Origin: Macquaria australasica
Taxonomy: Eukaryota > Chordata > Actinopteri > Centrarchiformes > Percichthyidae
Reading direction: 5' to 3'
Assembly (NCBI GenBank): GCA_005408345.1
Contig: SEMN01000161.1
Span: 248,001 to 312,000 of the forward strand
Length of the DNA stretch: 64,000 nt
The translations under genes and the position numbers were made by a program. The notes beneath the pieces were generated by a model that was not told the DNA's origin, made no database searches, and saw nothing but the letters and a program-made list of their open reading frames with translations. Shown here piece after piece: positions 27,253 to 39,805 of this stretch. Within the stretch, counting starts at the first letter, position 1, and every line of letters starts with the position of its first letter.

Positions 27253-29603
27253 GTAAGCTGACCTGTTTCTGTGCATCTTCAAGTTTCAGTACGATCAGTG
27301 TCAGAGACTTTCCACTTTCCCAACAGACCTAAGACCAGGCACACTGGTAGAAACTACATGTATATCTTTCAAAATACTGTTATAACATTAAACTGGACCT
27401 CTTGTTAGGTACAGAAGGTTTAAGTATATTAAAGTGTGACATTTAAGTAAGTTGTATTTGCCCCACAATTGGTGTAGCTTTAGTCACCCAGATGTCAGGT
27501 CATGGAAATCTGCCTCAAACTGATCCTTATGAGCAAAAATACACATAAAAAATAATTTGAGGAATAATTTATGTCAATCAAATCACATACATAACAATAA
27601 AAATATCTAATATATGTCTATAAAATACCATATTATTAGAGAAAGTAGGGGGAAAACTAACTGATCCCACAGCAGTGGATGCTCCCACCTGAGAGTGGAT
27701 ATGTGGTGACCATCCACAGGACCCTGCATGACAACACTGACAGACCTAGAAAGACAAGACACAATTTAGAGTAGTTGAAAGGATTTCAAAAACACAACAA
27801 GAGACCAAATAGACTTTTTCCTCTGTTGTTCTGGCCTCTTGAGACTCCAAAGCACTTCCATGTGCCAATGTTTTTTCCGCCTGTCCGTCTGCTCCACGTC
27901 TCCTTGAACCTAGGAAACCATCAAGTTAGTTGCTGATCAAAGGGCCAGACTCACTGGCCACAAACACTTCAGACACATCAAATGTGGTGCCACATTATTA
28001 GCATTGCCTCATCTCCATACGGTCTCACCTCACTTCTCTGGCTCCAAATTAGACCAGATAAGACAAGGTGAGTGGCGCAACAGAAAAGGGAAGGTGGATG
28101 CCAGGAATATCTCCCTCAACATTTTTTTTAAGGGATTGACTTCAAACACAAGTGTGATCCACTTCACAACTGGTGTGGTACTTGAGAGTGACTTTGAACT
28201 CTCCCTGAGTACAATGGCCAAATAGTGAAGAAAGAGAGAGAGCAGAATTTAATATAGCTGCTGAAGAGGGGGAGTGGAGCAGGAGAGAAAGTTGTGGAAA
28301 AAGTACAGAGATTAAGACAAACACTCTGTATCATGTTGAGTCAGACAGTGAAAGGAGAAACCTTTGTGTCTTTGATGTAATGTTTCCATCAAAAACCGCA
28401 AGGAGAAAAACACCAGAAAAATAACACCTCCTTTGTGTGGAGCGGGATCAGAATAGAATCCAACCAGAAATCTCTCTCCTGTGTATCCCTGACTCTGCAT
28501 CACCCTCAGCTTTCTAATTTCTTGAATAAATAATTAACACAAAATGAATGTACTACCCACTCTCCCTTTAGACAAAGACCCAGCTCACATCCTCTTGCAC
28601 CCACACATCCTCAAAAAGAAGCACAATTAGTGTCACACTCGTCCAGCGTTCCTGAGAAATACAAGTAGTACCAGCACTGTGGAGAACACTTGACACAGGT
28701 CTTATAACAAAGCTACTGTTAAATATTGCTCACTGAAGTAGCCTATAGGAGAGACAAACATTTTCAGTTGATCATACTGTAATTAAATTTGAGCAGTCCC
28801 CCCACACACACATTCTCACATTTTCTGTATCTGATGTCTCCAGCTGTCTCTTTTCCCCCTGGACTCTCTCCTCCGTACACTCCTCCTGCTTTTCTCTCTG
28901 GACAGATTGATTTCTGTCATGGTGAAAACACTTTTTTTTTTTTTCACTCCTCTCTAAACCGCACCCAGTGATCAATTTTTTTCAAACTGTGTAAACATTC
29001 ATTGAGCCATGTGTTTGGAAATGTCATCGCCACTCCAGCCATTGGGTGGGCCATACATATTTCATCTCTTCTGACACCTGTTCGATTTTGTGTCAGCCGG
29101 CGATGCCATGTCTTGTCCCTAGGAGAAGAAGCCATGAAAAATTAACCATGCACACTTTCTAAAAGTTTCATATCCAATCTCACAGACCTGCAAATTGGGA
29201 GCCACAAGCCAAAAAACTGTATTTTGTATCTGACATGCAGGTTATGGCTTTCCTTGCCTCTTTGGTCTGCAACAGACTTGTATTTTTAGTTGTTTTTTTG
29301 TTAGCTTTCTTCTTGTTTACCTCATAGTCTGCTCTGATTAAGGCTTAGATGTGTGTTGTTTCTTCTCTCTTTCTGATGCAGGCAGGGAAAACCCAACATA
29401 ATTTAGATTTTTATTTTCAGCATACAGTTTACAGATCTTTATATGTGTCCATAAATATTAATGAGATAAATTCACATTATATATCATAGTAAGAAGTTAC
29501 AACCACTGGAAGTTTAACTGATGCTAGAAGAAAACAAACACTGATTAGACTTTTGATCAGTTATATCAGTACTACGTGAACTAATGCATGTTGTTCTTCA
29601 CAG
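27253..29603 (+). other. plxna4 intron
   Basis: 2.35 kb, GT-AG. Contains a poly-T run at about 28931-28943. No other feature seen; open frames (for example 28004-28225) lack protein features. Confidence 0.75.
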
Positions 29604-29794
29604 AGAACATGATCAAGTACACTGGAAGCCCTGACAGCCTGCGTTCCCGTACTCCTATGATCACTCCTGACCTGGAGAGCGGGGTCAAGGTTTGGCACCT
29701 GGTGAAGAACCATGAGCACGGAGACCAGAAGGAGGGCGACCGTGGTAGCAAGATGGTCTCGGAGATCTACCTGACACGACTTTTGGCTACCAAG
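29604..29794 (+). CDS. plxna4: plxna4 exon: linker and start of GAP segment 2
   Basis: Residues 763 (split Glu) to 826. The peptide reads ENMIKYTGSPDSLRSRTPMI, TPDLESGVKVWHLVKNHEHG, DQKEGDRGSKMVSEIYLTRL and LATK. SPDSLRSR.PMITPD.E.G.K.WHLVKNH.H.D..EGDRGSKMVSEIYLTRLLATK is one of the longest conserved plexin-A blocks and is where the GAP fold resumes after the RBD. Acceptor TTCTTCACAG, donor GTGAGT. Confidence 0.96.
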
Positions 29795-32700
29795 GTGAGT
29801 AATCTGTGTTGTAGAAAATCTTACAGTACCAATGAATAAACAAACGATGTACATGTTTATTCATTGGCACTCTGTCATCTTATCTGTGGTCGTTTTGTAA
29901 TTTATTTCTTATGCTAAATTCACTCTTTATTGGAATCTAACATTTTGCAGGGCATATGATTTAATAGCAAAAAAGAGTTTATCACTGTCCCAACAGTAAC
30001 TACTGTACAGTATGTAGGAATGTTTTTCTTGAAGCAGTTCAGCAGGTGAAATGCTAAAAGGTCACTATAACCTTCACCCTGTGTTACCATGACTCAGAAG
30101 ACCCTCATTTATTTAAATATTCATGTTTACTTTGGATGAGTCATCTCACTGGAAAAGATTATTCAAATGTATTCGTCTATCCCCTCAGGTGAGAAAGAAA
30201 AAATAGATATTTGTTTGTTTTCTCTTTTCATTGCCGTTGCGTTGACACGGCAGCATATCAAAAAGGTTAAAGAAGAAAAGACCCATGAAGCTAGTGAAGG
30301 TGTTTCTGTAATGAAAAAAAAAATGATCAGGCAAAAATAGAAATGGTTATAAAATGAGTCTCTTTGTATCTGCATTGCGACAATGGCCTCTAGAAAAAAA
30401 ACCCAGTTAATTTGGTTTGAAGGGAAATGTGACTTTGATCCAACAGCTGAATGCAAATTTCCAATCCACTCCTAAAGCACATTCTCCCTCTTTTTTTTTT
30501 CATCAAGACATCCACTCTATCAAACACACACAGAGGCGTACAGGAAAGGTAAAAGAAGAGAGGCTACGATCTGAAAATGTTCAGGCTGTAATTTTTTGAT
30601 TCTAGGAACATTTCAGTTTGTTTCTTGATCCACTGCCTGCCTTTGTTTAACAGTTCACATAGAGAACATCAGCTCAGTTCTGTGTATATGATGTAAATAC
30701 ACAGTGGCAGGAGTCTAAAACGGAGTGCCTCACACACACATACAGTAAACAGGCACAGAAAGAAGCAGGAGAATAAACACATCCATTCCTGAATGTCTTG
30801 TACTGATTAGCAGACCACATGAAACTCATATGCCACATAGGTTCACAAGCAAGACTAATCGGTAAAATGTTTTTGGCAAGTCCAAGTTATCTTTAAATTA
30901 GTACCACCAGATAACATGCAAACTAGTCTAGATTTTTTGGTTTCTTTCTCTTCATCAAAGGAAGTCTGTATGTAAGTCTATGTAACTTTTGCTGAACAGT
31001 GGCTACTGTTACTTATAGCATAATGGTTAATGCTAGTGTAACCATAACACAACTGGAGAAGAGTCAAAAAGTCAGCAGACGCAGTAATGTTGGTTATGTA
31101 GCAATAGCTATCTATAAAGTTTGTCAACATTAGCTAGCATTAGCTACCAAAAGCTACTGGTCATACAAGACCAAGTAAGGTTGGAAAACCCCCTGAATGT
31201 ATTGAACTAAGAAAAAGGTTTTTTTTATGTACTACAACTTCAACTTTTTATTTCTAAAAGGAAGAATGTGTTATTTCTTCTTTAAAAAGTTGCATAGTCT
31301 TCTTTTAAGAAAAATACATCAGCAAACCACACACTGATGCAGTTAAATGTTACTTAACACGGGAGAAAATGTAGTGAAACAGACATCACAGGCTAAACAG
31401 ACATTGTGACAAACAACTGATCACTTTCAGTTTATACTTGGGAGAACTAATGACTGTGCAGATGAGTAAAATCAGGTGATCAATTAAAGTAGATAACAGA
31501 GAGTGACAACAACAGGGCAAGAGAGGTATGACAGGGTCATGAAACAGGACATGCCAAGCCACATATGAAAGAAACTAATAAACAAACAAACTGGAGACTG
31601 CCGGAGACTGCAGAATAAGAGGTAGGAGGGGAGGATGGAGCAGCCGTCATCAGGACACATACTGTATAGCCCTCCACACACCTACACACGTGCGCATGTC
31701 ACCTCTCGGCCTCTGTGAGCCCCTCTATTTCCCTGCCATTATCCCATTCCAGAGTGCAGGAAGGTGGCTTCTGACTGCAGACAGCACATCATCTTTCCAG
31801 ATGGATTGTTTTTGTGAAATAACTAGTTTATCTTGGCCGGCGATCTCTCTTGGTGAGAAATGATTGGGCAGACAGGCAGTGTAATTGACTGCGTTTGGCT
31901 TTCACCTTGCCAATAAATACCTCTCCCTGGCAATGCCGCTGACGTCTCTCATATTAGCTCCATCAGTGTCAGTCTGACTGAGTGTGGGTACAGGGTGCGT
32001 TCATGTGTGGAGAGTGGTGGGGCACAGGGAAGGATTGCATTTTCTATTCTCACTTGTACACTCAAGAGTGTGTGTCCATCTCTACCTCACTGTGTCACTC
32101 TATTTCTGTTTCAGCTCTATGCCAAATGTTTTGATTGTTGGCTTTCCTCTCATTTCAATGTGGAGGCAGACGGCATCAAAATATTCAGATGACACATTGT
32201 GTTTAGAGTGCAGTCTAATGACAGGGTAGATGGTCGTGGGGGGGATGTGTTGGCAGTTCAGCTCCACCAGGGAACAAGAGAACCCTGTGATGATGACAGT
32301 GTTGATGCATAAGTCCCCCTTGAGATAGAGGATGACGTAAAATGTCACAGCCTCAGCACTTGTAGGCACACACGCACACAGGTTTTGGTATTTGCACACA
32401 CATATATGCATGCACACACAAAATGTTAGGTCTTCCCTTGCCAGCTAATGCAGACTGTCACTTGGAAGGCAGGTGGGCTTGATATAGAGATTTGTGATTC
32501 CATCTTCATAGAAAAACGATAAGCTGTCAGGAATGTGGGCCACATTAGAATTATAGCCGTGATTGTCGGACTAACAGGATTCTCTCCTCCCACTCTTCTA
32601 CCTCTCTTGACTCCGTGATTCGGTCACCCGCTCCAACTCAAATTGGATTTTTATTTGCTAGTGCCTGTACACACCTCATCTGCCACACTCAATGGCCTCT

Positions 32701-33499
32701 TTTCCTGATAGGAAACCCCTGTCGTTTCATTTCCCTTGCTCTCGCCTTTTTCCGTGCATCCCATCAGCTCATTCTTTACAAGAGGATTAGATTCTCTCAC
32801 TCTCTGTCTCTCCTCTCTCTTCTCCTCCTCCTCCTTAAAGTCGCCAACATTAAATCAAATTAGGGTCAATGGTGCAGTGTGGGAGCTAATCCGGCAGCAC
32901 AAAGAGGCTTAGGAGATGCGCCTCCTGTTCCCAGATATTATTAAAAGTCAGCTGTGAAATAACAATTTCCCCCATCAAAGCTGCAAGCAGATGTAGGGGC
33001 CGGGTCTGTGAGATAGGAGTCAGACACAAACATCGGAGCTAGGGGACAAAGTGACAAGCACTGCACAACTCATAAAGTCACACAGGAAAAAATGTACAGT
33101 TTATGCCAATCTTTCTGTCAACATTAGGCACTGGTATGTTGCAAAATGTATTAGACAGTGACAATCTCATTTACTGGTTCACTATACCGTTCACTAAAGA
33201 TACTGGCTCAACATACTGAAATTGTACACTCGCAAAGACTGGAGGTTCTTATAGTTCTGTACATTTTCATAGTCTACATAAGTCACTGTCCTTGGTTTTG
33301 TGAACGTTTTCCTTGTTACTTCCTGTGTAGCAGTGGAAACTAAAATGGAAAGAGGGAATGCCTTTCTAGTAGTTTAGATCAACAAATTTGAAAACTTAAA
33401 TGTGCTTATGTGATTATCACCTGTAAGATAATTAAATGAAAAAATACCTGGTTAGGGCTTCATATAATGTTTTCCATTTCTCCTCTCCCTCCTCTGTAG
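29795..33499 (+). other. plxna4 intron
   Basis: 3.7 kb, GT-AG. Blocks 31780-31990 and 32830-33010 have mixed, non-repetitive composition and could be conserved non-coding elements (see findings). The rest is AT-rich with short A and T runs. Confidence 0.7.
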
Positions 33500-33669
33500 G
33501 GTACGTTACAGAAGTTTGTGGATGACCTGTTTGAGACCATCTTCAGCACGGCCCATCGAGGCAGCGCCCTGCCACTGGCCATCAAATACATGTTTGACTT
33601 CCTGGACGAGCAGGCCGACAAACACAACATCCATGACCCGCATGTCCGACACACATGGAAGAGCAACTG
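33500..33669 (+). CDS. plxna4: plxna4 exon: GAP segment 2, first part
   Basis: Residues 827-882 plus two bases of Cys883. The peptide is GTLQKFVDDLFETIFSTAHR, GSALPLAIKYMFDFLDEQAD and KHNIHDPHVRHTWKSN. GTLQKFVDDLFE..FST.HRGSALPLAIKYMFDFLDEQAD is near-invariant in class A plexins and forms the GAP helices around the GTPase site. Acceptor CCTCTGTAG, donor GTGAGT. Confidence 0.96.
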
Positions 33670-36600
33670 GTGAGTTGAGCAGTTTTAGCATCTGAATCTG
33701 CACATATCTGCAAACACAGAAACGTGCATACACACAAAGACAGTGGGCTCTGGTTATGAACGCTTAAGAAACAGGTGAGGCAGATACTTGGATCTTTAAC
33801 AGACACAAAATTTATTCCATTATTTGTACACCAGTGTGGCGTCTTTGGCTCCATTCATGGCCTTTTCCTTCTGCACTGTTGTTTAATGCACTGCAGACAT
33901 AATCAGTACATGTTGGCACATTTCACATGGCATTGCCCTGGTATTGCCCTGTGTCAGTGCCAAGCTTCACCACACGCCTCTTCCTTTCCTAATATCCATT
34001 AACCACAGGGGCATGTAATCTTCATTAAAGCCAACCACAAGGGGCTAATCTAATTGGCTGCCAAGACTCTCCATCTATTATCATGGATAACTGGGCCAAA
34101 AAATTCCTGTCACTGTGGAAATCTCCATAGTGACAAATGTACGCTCCCAGGTGGAGGAAGTACACCTCTAAATTAATATCTGCTGATTAATTTAGACCAT
34201 ACTGACCTCTGTGAGTCCACCTTAAGAGGTTGGTAGGGGTTAAATAACCAACAGTGCACCAGAATGCAGTGAGGAGAGAAATGATAAGGTGAAGAAAGGG
34301 AAGTGAACTCAGTGGGAGTTAAACGCACACTAATATCTCATTAGCCTCCTGGCCTCTGCCAAGATCCCAGCATGCATCACTCAGCCCAAGGGAACCATGG
34401 AGATGGGAGGATAAAATTGATGTGCATCAAGGGACAAATAGAGAGATAGAGGGAGGAATTGGTAGTGGGAAGCTAAAGAAGGGGGAGAATATTATTTACT
34501 TTACGCTATGGTCCTAATTTTGGTCCTTTCCTACGTCTGCGTTATTGGGCCATTTGCAGTGTGTGTGTTAAGTGTTTTCAGAGAGCGCAATGGGTCGCTC
34601 TTACATTAGACTTTTAATGGAATGGGCTCTCACTAGAGGGCTGTGAATGAATAGCAATTTATCATAACACACCATCACAAAAAGCCACTTAGATTGCACA
34701 CAACAGTTTGTGTTGATGCCACCACAGATATCTTCTCTGTGTGGGATGTGCATATGCCTGTGTCTTTTCACTTCTCACTGTGTGTGCTAACCCGTAACCT
34801 TTAATCGTCTCAAAAGAGTGCAATCTTGGCTGCAACAAAAGCCTTCATTTTGTCTGATGGTGGAGAATAATAATGCCAGTGCCCCTGTCCCATTAAACCT
34901 ACCAGGCTCATCGTCATCACACATGCCATTAACTTCAACCCATCACAGCAGCCAGAGCCCATACACCCCACTGCTACCGCCACCTCCCCTTCAGGGTTTC
35001 CCTGATGTAGTCCTCATGCTAGATTATCCCTCAGCCTGTAGTGCTTCAGGGCCTATATTGTTACAAGTTTGATTTTTATATCATTGTCATTTCATAACAT
35101 ATCATCTGTATATATATGCCTTAATAACCAACAATTTGTTTTTCCAAAATACTGCATCTTCAGTAGCTTTATGAAGAGAAGGTTTGATTTGCATAACCCA
35201 TACTCAAATTAGACTGGGAACAGTTTTTCTATCTGTAAGATCTGATAACAGAGTGTAAATGTGTTACAGTTCCATAATAGCTAATAGAAAATTGTTGTAT
35301 TCAGAGCTGTACAGTACATTTCAGATTTCCATTGATTTGGCACAACATACACACACTCTAAGACCTGAAGATGGCATCCAAGATTTATTCTAGCCCAGAA
35401 AATTCTGTGACCCCTTACAATCCAAGGTCATCCTTCACAACAGTCTAGTGAGAGCAATAGCACTAACACTACACCTGCCTATTTCACTCAAGCTATCTTT
35501 GTGTATGTCAATGTTATACAGTTAGTTGGTTAAGTTCAGTTATAATGTAAGTTGTTTCTGCATTGTGTGACAGAGTTGTAATGTGTATTTGTATGCGTGT
35601 ACAGTAAGTGTGTGCATGCATGAGTCACTGGCTCCTAGAGCATCTCCAGATGGTATCTTTTGGATTAGCGGCAGTGTGTCGGCGTCTCTTCTCATCCTCA
35701 CTCCTCTGTATTTGGGGTGTGTGTGCGTCTCCGTCTGCACGGTGTGTTTGTCATGTCGGGATGCAACAGACAGAATTTTAATTATTGTGCAAAACTGGCA
35801 CACACATTCCTCTTTTCTGCATGCAGATAACCACCTATCTGCTGTCACTGCAGTCCCAGCCCACTCACATTGTAAATGCATCACTAGGACTTTTAGGGTT
35901 GAGCTAATTATCTGGCATCGGTAAAGTTTACAGAAAGTTTTCAATTGATATTAAAGCCCTTTTGTCCAGGCATACAGCTTGTTCAGTAGTGGATTGTAAC
36001 TTGCCATTCACATGAAAGGTTGTGCCTTTTTGCCTACCGAGGTGCTGTTGGAACAATGCCCAGTCAGGTCACCTTTATAAAGCTGTTAATTCAAACCTTA
36101 GGTCGCTGCATGAAAAAGGTCAGTCTTGGTCAGTTCCCTGTCTGTGCTGTAATGCCTCGGATAGGATGCCCGGGATCACAACATCTGTGACCCTTTGCCC
36201 GCCAATGGCAAGCAACTTCATTAGGCCTGTCTGCAGGACTGGGACAACATCCCACAACTGTAGATTCAGGCTCGCTGGCTCTGTGTCACAGAAGTGTCAA
36301 TCAGTGCAAACTGCAAGAGACAGACATGCCACTGAAGGACTGGAGGGAGACTGAGTTGGTGTGGATGTACTTGTGTGTTCCTTTTGTTGTTTTCATTTGT
36401 AGTATAGTGTGTGTCAAAATATTTAGAACTAGGCCTGGTAAACAGTAAATAGAGCTTACAGTTGCGTGGTTGTTTTGCTGCTTGACAAGTTTTGCCAATA
36501 CTGGTTGGTAATCCTTCCTTCTTTGGGAGATGAGGATTAGCAGAGTTGATTTCAAATGGGCTGACACTCTGTAGTACTGCATTAGTACTCACTCCTTTGA

Positions 36601-38392
36601 AATTGACAATGTACTCTGATCTATGGAAGAGATTTGCCTGCACCACAACACTATTTAGTAAATAAAGCTACTGTATGAACAGTTTCTTATATTATCATAT
36701 GCTTACTATTATAGTAGTGGGTAAATATGCTCAGTTTGAATTTACAGCACTTTGAAGTCCTAAATCGACGGACAGAGCAATAGTCTTTTAATAAAAGGGC
36801 TTTTTCTGACTCCGCAAGCATAATTCCTCTAGGATAAGAGATGCCCTTGATCTTGGCAGCTGATATTTAACCTAATCCCTGACCAAAAGGACTGATCATG
36901 GCCATCCTTCAGATTCCCAAAACTACTCAGCATGAGTTAAATGCTGAAAAAAAATCTTTTCTACACAATAGATAATATGTAGATGTTATTATGGTGATCA
37001 TTTTGAATGCATATAATCATGTGGGGAACCTCATCATTTAAGTGTCCACTGCCCCACTGGAACAGCACATACCTCAAAGCACAGGGCAGCTGGGGCAGAT
37101 TGTCAACAATCAAGGCAGCACAGCAGTGGTGTTAATATCCCTTTGATCCCTGCACCTAATCCCACTAGATTCTTTGCTTAGATTAATTTTGAAGTCATAA
37201 TGCAGAGTTTTTCCTTCCTCTGAGTCCAAATCCTCTTTTGTTAGATTGTACATCTGAATGGCTTTGTGGGTGGTTGTGCTAGGATAAATACTTAGTGGGA
37301 TGGTAGAGGAGCACCGGTGGTATTTAAATGATTGCATTTCAGTTTTTATTGTTTTTTTCTCCCCTCGTCCTTGTGCCACACAGAGAAACTCTTATGCAGG
37401 CTAGACTGCAGTGTCTTTCCTGTTTGATTTTTGCCACGTCAGCTAAAAGCGCATAGCCCAGAGAATAGTAAAGATATAGAGATCCAAGTAACACTCAGCT
37501 CTTTCTTAATACCACCTGAGCCCTTTCACTGCAACACACAGATAAGGCTGGCCCTATATCTATTCATTTTGGCAGAAACAAGCCCAGCAAATAAACAGAC
37601 TTGTATATTTTTATTATTCTGGACAGGCACGAAATAGGACCCACTTGCACAAACAAGGCAATATGAACTGTGTCACTGTGCGGCCCCCAGCGAGGACCCC
37701 TGGACACTGCTGGAAAAAATGAGAGCCAGCCACCACCTGGTTTTAAAGATAAAGGCTTTATTGAATTGAGCACACACATCAAATAGAGCACATCGGCAAC
37801 AGCAGGGCCTGTGTACTAGCTTTGCAAAGTGAATGAATCCTTGTCCCCCTTCTGGCGCATTATATGCTCATGTCTATTGCCTGACTGGCGGTAGCAAATA
37901 TAAAAATGGCATTTAGGGACTTAATCTCAGAGCAGTTCAACTGGACACAGACTGTTGTTTTACTTTACACTCTTTGTTCCTCTGTTTGCATGGCTATTTG
38001 AGCATTCTGTCACTGAGATGGAACTGAACAATCAACGCAAAAGTAATTTGTATGACAGGAGGCCTAACACAGCAGAGTACATTAACATGCATAAAATGTC
38101 ATCAGTCATTTTGTCTCATTAGCGCTTAGAATTTTTTTTACAGATGACATTTTGTCTACAGGTTGCAGTAAAAGTTCAGTTATGGTAAATCGAGTTAAAA
38201 CTCCCCACAACATTAGCATTTCTTATTGTAGAAATATGAAATATTGAACTTTAAAATTTCAGGAAAACCCATTTGAATGAAGATTGGCTGCAGAACACCA
38301 ACATTATTTGACAGTAATGTAAAAGTACTAAACTTGTATAATAACTAGTTTGCCACTAAACTGCTTTGTTCTCTTTTCCCGCCTCCCTGCAG
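33670..38392 (+). other. plxna4 intron
   Basis: 4.7 kb, GT-AG. Contains a perfect 11-base inverted repeat with homeodomain-type cores at 34167-34196. No coding evidence; the longest open frames (35540-35944 on - and 36266-36646 on -) show no recognisable motifs. Confidence 0.72.
34167..34196. repeat. perfect inverted repeat TCTAAATTAAT / ATTAATTTAGA
   Basis: Two 11-base arms (34167-34177 and 34186-34196) are exact reverse complements, separated by the 8 bases ATCTGCTG. Each arm contains TAAT/ATTA homeodomain-type cores. Either a chance AT-rich palindrome or a paired transcription-factor site. Confidence 0.8.
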
Positions 38393-38605
38393 CCTACCTC
38401 TGCGTTTCTGGGTGAATGTGATCAAGAACCCCCAGTTTGTGTTTGACATACATAAGAGCAGCATCACGGATGCCTGTCTGTCTGTGGTGGCCCAGACCTT
38501 CATGGACTCCTGCTCCACCTCAGAACACCGCCTTGGGAAGGACTCACCCTCCAACAAGCTGCTTTATGCCAAGGACATTCCCAGCTACAAGAGCTGGGTG
38601 GAGAG
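38393..38605 (+). CDS. plxna4: plxna4 exon: GAP segment 2 with second catalytic arginine
   Basis: Completes Cys883 and runs to two bases of Arg954. The peptide is LPLRFWVNVIKNPQFVFDIH, KSSITDACLSVVAQTFMDSC, STSEHRLGKDSPSNKLLYAK and DIPSYKSWVE. Arg887 in PLRFWVN is the position of the second conserved GAP arginine whose loss inactivates plexins, as I recall from the family. SITDACLSVVAQTFMDSCS and LGKDSPSNKLLYAKDIP are invariant blocks. Acceptor CCTCCCTGCAG, donor GTGAGC. Confidence 0.97.
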
Positions 38606-38670
38606 GTGAGCTGTCGATAAAATGTACACACCAAACATTGGCAGGATGAAGGGAGAAAATGTGTGTGTTT

Positions 38671-38711
38671 GGGGGGGGGGGGGGGAGCTCTTATGTGAGC
38701 TCTTATGTGAG
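38671..38711 (+). repeat. poly-G run plus 12-base tandem repeat
   Basis: Fifteen G residues are followed directly by two copies of GAGCTCTTATGT (38685-38696 and 38697-38708) and the start of a third. Simple repeat, prone to slippage and to assembly or sequencing error. Confidence 0.85.
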
Positions 38712-39290
38712 TGAAAACATCAGAAAACCTGCATTAGCCATGTTTCATTCCAACACACACACAATGCGACTGTAGCACTGTGATCTATGGGCCATGAAAC
38801 ACAATCCAAATTACAACACAGTGGGAATGGATGGGAGAGCCCAGGGCTTGAGATCTACAGTGCAGAGGAGTCAGTGTGCTGGGAGGGTGCAGAAGTGTGT
38901 GTGGGGGGAAAAAAAGAGAATGCATTTTTGAGAGTAGCAGGCAGTAGAAGCCGGTAATTTGTTAAAATGAGAGTTGTATTAAATTTATTTGTCAGCGGGG
39001 GGAGGCGAAGAGGTCCTGAATAAAAGATAGGGTAGTGTGAAGCGGTCAGAGTATTTGAGTCGGGAGCTTCGTCACAAGGCAAGCCTCAGGACGAGAATAT
39101 ATGTGCGCTGCTTGAATGGGTGGAACCAAATGAGGAGCTTCAGGCTCAGGACTGGACTCATTAGTCCTGTGTGTGTTTGTGGTCTCCATAAACACAAATA
39201 AGTGTGAGGAAATTGTGAGGGTCCTCTGCTGATTCATACATGGATATGTTGTGATACTGTCAGCAGAAAAATTCTGTGTGGCCAGAGAAT

Positions 39291-39805
39291 ACAGCAACTG
39301 TATAGAATCAGATTTGTGTCAAAAAATCAAGAATTTGAGAGAGAATAAATCTCTCTGAAGCAAAAACAAAAATGTCATCGCAAAAGCAAAACTTATAGCT
39401 TGCAAACAAATTATTTGTGTAATCGTGTAAACTATTGGTCTCTGTGATAATGTCCTTTATTACAGCTCCCTCTGCTTCTCTCTCATTGATCAGACTTTTG
39501 CCTCACTGTTGGCTTTGCGGTTACATTGCCAGCTCTCGTTTTGTGCTGCCTGACTTTTTGTTTGCAGTTCTGACACAAAGCTCTCGTGTGGGTGGGTTGT
39601 TTTCAGGGGTTGCGTCCCCATTGGCTAATGAGTTTTTGAGTGACAGCTCAGTGCCCCAGACGAAGTTAGCTTTACTTCTAACTTAACACAACAAAACGTC
39701 TAGTAAGCTTCATTCTCTCTCAAATTCTTATTTGTGTTTGGTATTTAAGAAGTTTTGTTTCATTATATTTTTGACACAAATCTGATTCTATACAACTGCT
39801 ACTGT
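39291..39805. mobile_element. fold-back / MITE-like element with long terminal inverted repeats
   Basis: The left end at 39301-39325 (starting TATAGAATCAGATTTGTG) is an exact 25-base reverse complement of 39768-39792. A second perfect 18-base pair follows inside: 39329-39346 and 39712-39729 (AAGAATTTGAGAGAGAAT). The right arm carries about 35 extra bases between the two matches. Outside these, the ends also align loosely (ACAG..CAACTG against the complement of CAACTGCTACTGT). No transposase frame is present, as expected for a non-autonomous DNA element. The 83-codon open frame inside has no recognisable domain. Family not identified and no clear target-site duplication seen. Confidence 0.8.
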
